The notes under the pieces: generated by a model | Seen by the model: the letters and a program-made list of their open reading frames with translations, nothing else | What the model was told of the DNA's origin: nothing | The model's database searches: none | Shown: in pieces, positions 56,104 to 64,000 of the stretch | Layout: every line of letters begins with the position of its first letter | Position numbering within the stretch: position 1 is the first letter of the stretch | NCBI RefSeq assembly: GCF_958979055.1 | Contig: NC_084889.1 | Location: 10,293,261-10,357,260, forward strand | Reading direction: 5' to 3' | DNA length: 64,000 bases | Origin: Alnus glutinosa | Lineage: Eukaryota > Streptophyta > Magnoliopsida > Fagales > Betulaceae | Position numbers and translations under genes: made by a program

Positions 56104-57089
56104 GTCTGACATTTCTGGAAGGTGTTTTTTGTGACTGCCCGTTAAAAACAAAATACAGAAAGAAAAAAAAAAAAAAAACAAAAACAAAAAACCCGGTAAA
56201 AACATGTATTTTTAGTAATGATGTGGTAATTTTTTACATGTCTTAGGTGACTTTTTGTGCTGGTGGCAAAAATTCAATTAATTTTTTAAATGGCATATTG
56301 ATGGAAGGACCATTTTGAGATCATGAAAGGTAAAACATACTTGGATTGAATTTGTATTTAACACTAAAATTAAAGGGAACACAAATCCTTTCCATGCAAC
56401 AAATTCAAACCATGACACCTTCACTTTTGCAACGGCACTTCTCAATATGTTCCTCATAACTTTCAGAATAAAGAACTCCACACACCCTTCAGCAGAATAT
56501 AAGCAAAGATTTAATTGATACAACACTAGGCTTCCTTGTACAATATTCTGTAATACAAAAAATAGAAAATAATAATAAAATAAAAACCTTGTTGAAAATG
56601 AAGGAAAAGGAAAAAAAAATCAAAGATATTGATCACGACAATAAGAATCCAGGCTTAGAAAAATAAAAATAAAAATGATGTGGACAGAAAACTTTGCTAA
56701 GGGAATTAAGATTTGATATCCTGAATCATTTGTGGCCAATTCCTCTTCTACTGGGTCCACTATATGACTCCGCTGTAAACGACGAGTTGATTGAGGGCGT
56801 AGGAGGATGATACATTAAACGCCACAAATGTAACTTAGGAGTGGAGGCTTACGTTGTGAATGTGTTTAATTTGAATGGGGTGGGATTATGATTTTGTGTA
56901 TGGGTGAGTTGGCAGATTGAGTGGCAGCTGACTAGGGTCTAGGGGGAAGAAAAGGTGCGGGTCAGTTAGGAGTGGGCTCTCAAGAGGGCTTTGTCAAGTG
57001 GGCTTTCTTGTAACTGTTCAGTTTTAATGGGCTTACTGGCTTAGATAGAAACTGTTTTAATTTCTTTATGTAATTGTGTGCTAATATAA
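56104..57089. other. Unit-shared non-coding region, unit 2
   Basis: Collinear with 23757-24650. It has one extra segment (about 56610-56690) relative to unit 1. No gene is called. Confidence 0.5.
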
Positions 57090-58011
57090 AATTATCATGA
57101 ATATTTCTACCTTTGATAAAAGCAGACTGATTTGGCACAATAATTTTGCGCAGCTGAGATTTTAGCCTCTTAGCCAAGATTTTAAAGATAATCTTATAAA
57201 TTGAAGTTACAAAGTCTAATAGGTATTAATTGTTGAACTCTATAAGGAGAATCAATTTTAGGGACGAGAGCAATATTGGTATTATTTCTCTCTAAGCATT
57301 CTGCCTTCCCTCAAGAATTTTTGGACAAATTGCACCACATTATCCTTGGCAAATGGCAATCAACCAGTATGTGTGGTGGAAGAGCCCTGTCATACCATCA
57401 GGCTCAGGGGCCTTACTTGGATTAAGCTCTTTGATTGTTTGCTAAAATATCTTTCTCACTGGAAATAGAACAGAGCATTCTATTTTCATCTTGCTTGATC
57501 ATGAAAGGCAGGAAATTGTTAAGCATTCCCTTTAATTTTCATACTCACCAATCCAAAATACCCACTTTACTAAAGTAATTGTTGTCTACCCTCATATCAT
57601 GGCCATATCTGATATCTCACTTTCAAATGGTGTTATTGTAGTAGGGGTTCAGATAATTAGCCTATTTGTGTCCTTTTAGCTTTTGTAACCACTTTGTGCA
57701 ACTCTTTTAGAGGACCGGGTTGCTTGTTTGACCAATTTCCTACACTTTGTAATTATTTCTATACTGTTTTAGTTCGTTTTGGGTCTATTGTTGAGGAGTT
57801 CACCCCTTTTCTGTTTTTAGGATCTACTTTTTCTTCCTTTCACATCAGGAGTGAGAAAGATCCTCTCCTATAACTCTTTCCTTATTCAATTAGGAAATAA
57901 AAATAAAAAAATAAAATTGACGTTCTTGTGAGTCAAGATTCTTAATAATCTTGTGAGTCAGAAAAACAAAGTGTTCTTGCCTCCTGCTTCCGTAACAAAA
58001 GTTTGATCATC
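57090..58011 (-). pseudogene. Antisense L1-type LINE reverse transcriptase relic, unit 2
   Basis: The minus strand retains AKRLKSQLRKIIVPNQSAFI then KGRNIHDNFILAHNYIK, the reverse transcriptase block before the catalytic centre in plant L1 ORF2. Sequence to the right translates to NPSKAPEPDGMTGLF-like phrases with breaks. It is shorter than the unit 1 copy because about 500 bp (25045-25440 equivalent) is missing. Inert. Confidence 0.7.
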
Positions 58012-58181
58012 TTTCATATGTGAATTGTACCCAAACTCAATCTTTACCCTACTGATTCCAAAAGAGCTTATAAGGTGTATCGCGTTCTTTAAGCTAACAG
58101 TAAATATAATAGCTTAATGGGGTTTATGGTAATTTACATCTATTTCCTTCTTCCTTTCTTGGTCTTTTTTCTTTTTCTTTT

Positions 58182-58677
58182 GGGGTAATTTCCTTTTTCC
58201 CCCATCAACTATCAGCCATTGTCAACATGCCCCCATGAACTGACACCTCGACCAAAAGAAAGCATCCAACTACCATCGTTACCCACTTTGCCCCCATCCG
58301 TCAGAAGATTCCGTTAACTTTGATGGAATATTCCATTTTTGGGCGTTAATTTTTGTTTAAAGACCAAAATGCCCTCTACAGTAATTAATAAAAAAAAATA
58401 TTAAAATTAATATATTTTTTTGTTTAAAAAAAAAAAAACAAAAATTAATCTAACGGTGGTGCCCTTTTTCAGTTTTTTTTTTTTTTAAATATTAATTTTA
58501 ATATTTTTTTTATTAATTACTGTAGAGGGCATTTGGGTCTTTGTGTGAATTAGACTGACAGATGGGGGCAAAGTGGGTAACGATGGTAGTTGGATGCTCT
58601 CTTTTGATCGAGGTGTCAGTTCATAGGGGCATGTTGACAATGACTGGTAGTTGATGAGGGGAAAAGGTAATTACCCA
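58182..58677. mobile_element. Foldback MITE, long inverted repeats (about 150 bp or more)
   Basis: It starts GGGGTAATTTCC and ends GGTAATTACCC. Long complementary arms include CCATTGTCAACATGCCCC, GACACCTCGA(C/T)CAAAAG and CATCCAACTACCATCGTTAC. Absent from unit 1 (about 29960). The flanks are CTTTTTCTT-like on both sides. It is probably Mutator-like, but the exact TSD is hidden in T/C-rich sequence. Confidence 0.85.
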
Positions 58678-58726
58678 TTTTCTTTTTCTTCTCTCTTTTT
58701 TTTTTTTTTTTTTTTTTTTATGCTTC

Positions 58727-58828
58727 ATTAGGGGTATTGCTAACCCAATTAAGCGCCCCTAATTACTGGCGCTTGCTTAGTTAGGCGCTGGGCAAAACGG
58801 GACGTTTAATTAAGCGTACTATTGCCAT
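58727..58828. repeat. GGCGCTTA/TAAGCGCC block, truncated copy
   Basis: Matches 29995-30100 (GCTTGCTTAGTTAGGCGCTG, CGTACTATTGCCATAAT). It is cut where the kinase 3 fragment starts. Confidence 0.75.
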
Positions 58829-59026
58829 AATAGAGCGGCTACAAATTCAATGACATCCAGGCTTGAAGAGATGATCGACCCACTAATGGAAGGCAAATAT
58901 GAGATGGGTAAGATGGAAACTTTGGTTCGCGTTGCTATGCAATGTGTGGATGAAGACAGAGATGCAAGACCCACCATGAGCCAAGTAGTTGAGACGCTTT
59001 TTCAGGAAGAAAATGATGTTCAGTGA
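58829..59026 (+). pseudogene. Receptor kinase copy 3: last 65 codons only
   Basis: Open from NRAATNSMTSRLEEMIDP to EENDVQ and a TGA, homologous to the kinase C-terminal lobe of copies 1 and 2 (MSQVVETLFQ as in copy 1's VVE). It has a codon insertion (NDVQ versus NVH). Everything upstream, including the catalytic core, is replaced by the truncated GGCGCTTA block. The junction AAT (58829-58831) is shared by both parental sequences. It has no start codon of its own and no promoter, so it is non-functional. Confidence 0.92.
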
Positions 59027-60198
59027 TCATCTTATATTATGCAATGGCCTGAGAATTTCTTATGTGGTGACGAGTGTTACAATCCTCTATTACTTCAGAC
59101 TAGAAGTCCAATATGCTCTGCCTAACTCTCAAATATTTGGGAGCAGTGTTTTAGTTGGGTTTAATTGAGTCTTTTCAAGTGTTTGTTTGTTTGTTTGTTT
59201 TGTTTGTCTATTTTCAAGTGTTTTAGTTGTACTAGGAATTGCTATAATAAATTATATGAATCAAGTGATTCCAGTGTATCTCTATTTAAAGGCTGAATAA
59301 ATTGGCAGGAAAGAATTATTAAGCAACATTGTGTTGGAGGTGAGGTCCTCTAAACCCATAAGTTCAAGTACAATTACTTCAAGAAATTTGATTTCTAACC
59401 ATGGCCAAAAGTCATCGCTAAAAGTTTGTAGGTTAGAGTTGTTTTGTCTAGAAAAAAAAGGTTAATAACGATAAATTTAGTATCATCATTAATAATGTTA
59501 AAAGTCGTCGCAAATAACGTACAAACATAAATCAACAAGTCATTGTTGATAATTAATTATCTGCAACAACATATTAAGTCGTTGATAACTAATTATCAAC
59601 AACGAAATTGTGTTCTCACTAGTAACTTTGTAGTATTTTGTTTGCCTGATAGAGAATAACTAACACTCTTACATCATACAAAATATTACAAATATTCAAT
59701 CAACAATTCATTCATTAAAAAAAAAAAAAATTGTATGACGTATTTTTGGGAACATTATTTTATCCTTTTAAAGTTGACATGATTTTTAAAATTTTTATTT
59801 GATCAAAATTTAATAGTGATTCATTCCAAATCCAATAATAATTTTAAAAGTCACGTCAATTTATGAGAATAAAAAGATCGATGGTATGATCCTCCTTCAA
59901 TAACACCCTTGTATAGACGGTGGGATAGACACTTGGCAGTCATGATCAGATTCTGGCGATCCTTGGAAACAATCTCCAAGACTCACATCACTAGACAAGA
60001 TGAAGAAATTTGCTGATTCAAGGCAAGCTTAGAGGAGCTTTGACATCGAAGAATGGGTTTATTTGTAACTGAAAACCTACCGCCGACTCAAGCCAGTGGT
60101 GGTGAACATATATAGCCTCCGTACCTATTAGCAAGATTTAGAAAACAAAAAGAGAACCCCAGTCTTCAATCAAATTCCTTTAAGCAATAGAACTGAGT
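59027..60198 (+). repeat. Downstream region of kinase copy 3
   Basis: Homologous to the 3' flank of copies 1 and 2 to about 59262. A segment of about 250 bp absent from the others follows. ACAAACATAAATCAACAAGT (59520) then matches 20691, and the last 110 bp match the tRNA 5' flank (GGTGGTGAACAT, CTTCAATCAAATTCC). The hAT remnant of the other units is missing. No gene was seen. Confidence 0.65.
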
Positions 60199-60273
60199 AG
60201 CCTATTAGCTAAGTTGGTTAGATTAGAGTGTCGTGCTAATAACACGAAGGTCGCAGGTTCGAGACCTGCATGG
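60199..60273 (+). pseudogene. tRNA-Ile(AAU) pseudogene, unit 3, cut by a retrotransposon
   Basis: It has the same anticodon loop CTAATAA and T-arm as the other copies. However, G1 is A, the A-box is changed (TAGCTAAGTTGG), five bases are inserted in the D-loop (GGTTAGATTAGAG), and the acceptor 3' strand stops at CATGG, where the gypsy LTR begins. It cannot fold a normal acceptor stem. Confidence 0.9.
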
Positions 60274-60714
60274 TGTCACCAGCCTTAGCAATGGCTAGGA
60301 TTTGCAAGGGAGTGGCCTGAAGGGATATGGTAGAAAGTGTGTGATTACGTGTTGGGGAATGCGGTTTAACTGTGAAGCTGAGGATATGGTTCTACGTGGC
60401 ATGAAGTTGTTGGTCAGCAAGATTAGGAGTTTGTTGGGTTGAGCACAGCTGTATTTTGTTAGCTGTTAGGCAGTTGGGTTGGGTTAGCTTTAAAAGGCCC
60501 AATCCCAGTAGGAGAGATTCATTGAAGAGATTTGTAAGATTTGTAGTTAGTATTTTCATAAGGAGGCCCGATCCACCTCGAATTGGATCAGTTACTTGTA
60601 AAACCTTTCTTTTTCTTACATTCATCAATACAATACAAATCTTCTACTGAGTTCATAGTTGTTCTTCATTACAGAATCTATCAAAATAGCTCATAAACGT
60701 TACAGGTGTGTAAC
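60274..60714 (+). repeat. 5' LTR of the gypsy element
   Basis: It starts TGTCACCAGCC and ends CAGGTGTGTAACA, 441 bp, followed by AATTT and the primer site. Promoter parts were not resolved. Confidence 0.85.
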
Positions 60715-60719
60715 AAATT

Positions 60720-60733
60720 TGGTATCAAAGCAG
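60720..60733 (+). other. Primer-binding site (tRNA-Met type)
   Basis: TGGTATCAAAGCAG lies five bases after the LTR. It is a common variant of the initiator-tRNA-Met primer site. Confidence 0.8.
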
Positions 60734-60757
60734 TCTTTCTTGGAGCCACAAGCTGCA

Positions 60758-63700
60758 ATGGCGGACGGAACCAGATTGAACCAGTTGACAGAGACTGTTG
60801 CTGCATTGAAGAAATTAGTGGAGAGAATTGAAGATAATCAGAGAAAGACGGAAGAAACAAATATGCAGAGGTTTGATACAATCACTTCTGAGTTTAAGAG
60901 AAATGAAGCAGTAAATATGCAAAGGTTTGACACAATTACCTCTCAGTTTGCCATGGCTCTTAAGACGCATTTGGGTCCAAATACTAGTGAGAATGTATCA
61001 CTTCCTGTTGCTCCTGCAAAAGACAAACAACCAATTCAGCAAGATGAGCCACCGGTCCAGACTGAAGGTATGGCTTATCAATTTCAAGAAAACTCGAATG
61101 GTCGATTCCAGCATAGAAAGGAGTTTGGGAGCGGTTCCAAGTATCAAGATGGGAGGAATTCTGAGTTTTTTTTCAAGCATGGCCCAGAACCCAGAGGGGA
61201 GGGCTTTCTCCATTATCATTCCAGAATTGCTCCATGTTATCCAAGGGAGGAGTTGCCTTCAAGAAGACGGTTTTTTGTAGACCACTGTTCCAGATTGCAC
61301 AATTTTGATGATATGCATGCTGGGCAAGATCAGCATTTGGAGGATTTCAGTGGTATGAATCCCAGGTCAGTCCGCATTGATTTTCCTAGATTTGATGGAA
61401 ATGAGCCTGCTGATTGGCTGTATAGAGTTGAACAGTATGTCGAATTCTATAACACCTCTTATAGGCAATTATTACGTTTAGTTGCCATACACATGGAAGG
61501 AAAAGCCTTGATATGGTATCAAGACATGTGTGACTCTCACCAATTTAATTCTTGGATGGGTTTTGCTACTGCCTTATTAGCAAGGTTTGGGCCTTCTTCC
61601 TACGATGATCCCATGGAAACGTTAATGAGGCTTCGACAATATTCCACTGTGGAAGATTTCAAAGGGAAGTTTGAGTCTATCACTAATAGACTGAGAGGTG
61701 TTTCTGAGGAAAATAAACTGAGTTGCTTTTTAAGTGGACTCAAGGATGACATTTGGATTCCTGTAAAAATGTTTAATCCTGGTTCTTTGTTAGAAGCATT
61801 TAGTTTAGCTAAAATGCAGGAAGAACATATTTCAACTGCAAGAAGGAATTATAGAAATTTTCGTCCGAATCCTAATGCTTTTAATGCACAAAAAGGAGGG
61901 GGCAATGTTGCAGGGCAGAATAGTGGTATTTTTCAAGGGGGAGGCCCTGTTGCAGGGCATAATAGTGGTGCTTTCCAAAAGGCTGTTGTGCCTATTCAGA
62001 AGATCACTCCCCTTCAAATGGAGGAAAGGCGTAAGAAAGGGTTATGCTATAATTGTGATTCTCGATGGAAACCGGGGCATCGTTGTGTCAACCCTAAGAT
62101 GTTTTTGATTGAAAGTGTGGATGTTATTTCTAACAAAGTATCGGAAGATCATTCGGAGGCGGTAGAGCTCGAATCTGATATGATGGAGTTTTCCTACTGT
62201 GAAGCTACTCCAGAGATAACTTTACATGCTATTACAGGCAGCACTCATCCTAAGACTATGCGGGTGATTGGGAGAATTGGAAAACACAGGGTGGTTATTC
62301 TGATTGATAGTGGGAGTACCCACAATTTTTTGGATTCTTCTTTGGTGAATAAACTCCAGTTAGTGATCAATAAGTCTTGTATTGTCAAAGTTCAAGTAGC
62401 CAATGGTGAAGTGGTGGTGAGTGAAGGGAAATGCGATTGTGTGAATGTGGAGGTGCAGCGTCATAATTTTCAATTTGAATCTTTTGTCATTGTATTGGCT
62501 GGGTGTGACTTAGTTCTTGGTGTCCAGTGGTTGGTCACGCTTGGTCCCATTTTATGGAACTTTAAGGACCTTACCATGGAGTTTTCTTTGGGGCAGCAGC
62601 TTTGTAAGCTACAAGGGTTAGCAGCAACCAGTTTATTGGTGGAGTCCGATTTTTCCAACCCTCAAGGTGAAAGTCAGAAGGGACTATTGCTTCAATTATT
62701 GGAGGATGTTGAGCACTCTACAGTGCCGGTACAAGATTCTGCTTTGACAGAATTACTCCACCAGTTTGAAGATGTTTTTGCTGAACCAAAAGGATTACCT
62801 CCCAGCAGGTCTCATGACCATGCTATAGTGCTTAAAGATGATGCTAAACAGTATGTGTTAGACCCTATAGATATCCCTATTTTCAAAAGGCAAAAATAGA
62901 GAAAATTGTTCGGGAGCTATTAGCCTCAGGGGTCATTGTACCTAGTCAAAGTCCTTTTTCCTCTCCTGTTTTGCTGGTTCGCAAGGTTGATGGGTCTTGG
63001 TGAATGTGTATGGACTATAGGGCTCTTAATAATGCAACAGTGAAGGACAAGTTTCCTATACCGGTTATTGACGAACTTCTCGATGAGTTACATGGTTCTA
63101 GAGTTTACTCAAAGCTGGATCTACGTTCGGGATACCACCAAATTTGGGTGCGGCCTGAGGATGTACCTAAAACAGCCTTTAGAACTCATGAAGGCCACTA
63201 TGAGTTTTTGGTCATGCCTTTTGGCTTGACTAATGCTCCATCAACGTTTCAAAGCTTAATGAATGATATCTTTAGGCCATACTTAAGGAAGTTCATTTTG
63301 GTCTTTTTTGATGACATATTGGTGTATAGCAGAAATCGGTAGGAGCACTTTTGGCACTTGGAACTCACTCTAGATATCTTACGGAAAAATCAGCTCTTTG
63401 CTAAGCACAGCAAGTGCAGATTTGGTTGTACTGAAGTTGATTACTTGGGGCATATTATCTCGGCTGAAGGTGTTAAAGCCGACAATACTAAACTAAAGGC
63501 TATGTTGGATTGGCCTATTCCTAAGTCCTTAAAAGCTTTGAGGGGTTTTTTGGGTCTTACGGGTTATTACCATAAGTTCATTAAAGGGTATGGGGCTATT
63601 GCTGCAGTTTTAACTGGACTTTTAAAGAAGAATGCTTTTCATTGGACAGCAGATCATACCATGGCTTTTGAGGATCTTAAAAAGGCAGTCACACATCCCC

Positions 63701-63989
63701 CTGTTTTAGCCCTACCGGATTTCAATTTACCATTTGAAATTGAATGTGATGCTTCGGGGCGAGGTATTGGGGCAGTGCTTATGCAGTGCCAACGGCCTAT
63801 TGCCTTTTCAGCCAGGGCTTAAAAGGTAGATTTCTGTCCATGTCTACTTATGAGAAGGAGTTGGTTGCATTGGTATCAGCTGTGAAGAAATGGAGGCCTT
63901 ATCTGTTAGGTCACCCATTTCGAATTAAAACTGATCATCAGAGCTTGAAATTCATTTTGGAGCAGAAAATTGGAACCCCTATGCAATAG
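60758..63989 (+). pseudogene. Ty3/gypsy gag-pol polyprotein, frameshifted, incomplete at 3' end
   Basis: The likely start is MADGTRLNQL (60758). Order: coiled-coil N-terminus; gag domain (about 61360-61830); zinc knuckle CYNCDSRWKPGHRC (62045-62087); protease DSGSTHNF (62306); reverse transcriptase (about 62870-63345) with [16 protein letters not shown], the palm motif FFDDILVYS (DD at 63310-63315) and LGHIIS; RNase H start ECDASGRGIGAVL and STYEKELVALV. Breaks: a frameshift near 62850 (RPYRYPYFQK is in another frame), TGA 63001-63003, TAG 63340-63342, a frameshift near 63800 in the IAFFSQ region where one T of the run seems lost, and TAG 63987-63989. The gag and protease part is one clean frame. 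It is inactive as an autonomous polyprotein. Confidence 0.92.
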
Positions 63990-64000
63990 AGGTGGGTATC

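Larger units (their letters stand above)
60274..64000 (+). mobile_element. Ty3/gypsy retrotransposon, 5' part, defective, runs off the window
   Basis: A 5' LTR (60274-60714) and primer-binding site are followed by gag, protease, reverse transcriptase and the start of RNase H in the Ty3/gypsy order. The frame is broken at several points. Integrase and the 3' LTR would lie right of the window. It is inserted in the unit 3 tRNA pseudogene after CATGG; the other copy of the TSD is out of view. Confidence 0.92.

Overview
This window is plant nuclear DNA, most likely from a eudicot. The evidence is an intronless G-type lectin receptor kinase pair, nuclear-type tRNA-Ile(AAU) genes, and nested plant transposons: Ty3/gypsy and Copia LTRs, a TRIM, LINE fragments, PIF/Harbinger, hAT, Helitrons and MITEs. 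The species cannot be fixed from sequence alone. Outside two full-length receptor kinase genes and two tRNAs, nearly everything is repeat or relic.

The backbone is a decayed tandem segmental cluster. One ancestral unit ran: dispersed repeat blocks, kinase promoter, receptor kinase, hAT remnant, tRNA-Ile, antisense LINE relic, then a GGCGCTTA/TAAGCGCC-rich block. Unit 1 (kinase 18062-20464, tRNA 21886-21959) and unit 2 (kinase 49496-51898, tRNA 53350-53423) are nearly complete. Unit 3 keeps only the last 65 kinase codons (58829-59026) and a broken tRNA (60199-60273). Further relics (3279-9112, 35530-35706) show that more units were lost by internal deletion.

The paralogous units act as empty sites for each other, so many insertions can be delimited to the base with target-site duplications (TSDs). 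These include a TRIM in the first codons of kinase copy 1, a Copia-like solo LTR (22253-22859), three large solo LTRs of one Ty3/gypsy-type group (25962-29816, 37708-40588, 44767-48906), Harbinger MITEs (7838-8092, 44362-44676, 55786-56100), and a Helitron (4230-7658) whose empty site lies at about 32629.

Region by region: 1-1585 gypsy 3' LTR; 1.6-3.3 kb low complexity; 3.3-9.1 kb relic unit split by Helitron 1; 9.1-12.3 kb repeat blocks and a GC-rich hAT element; 12.3-16.9 kb Helitron 2 carrying a nested non-autonomous gypsy; 16.9-30 kb unit 1; 30-35.7 kb repeats, a MITE and an NPF transporter exon fragment; 35.7-41.5 kb a broken PIF/Harbinger transposon split by a solo LTR; 41.5-58.8 kb unit 2; 58.8-60.3 kb unit 3 remnant; 60.3-64 kb a frameshifted Ty3/gypsy element inserted in the unit 3 tRNA.

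The two most interesting signals follow. (1) The TRIM in kinase copy 1 duplicated CATGG, which recreates an in-frame ATG directly behind the element, so the reading frame survives with a new leader and an upstream ORF. (2) The three large solo LTRs each carry a short array of mini-hairpins. The hairpin sequences are unrelated between LTRs, and within one LTR the arms change in a compensatory way around a constant loop.
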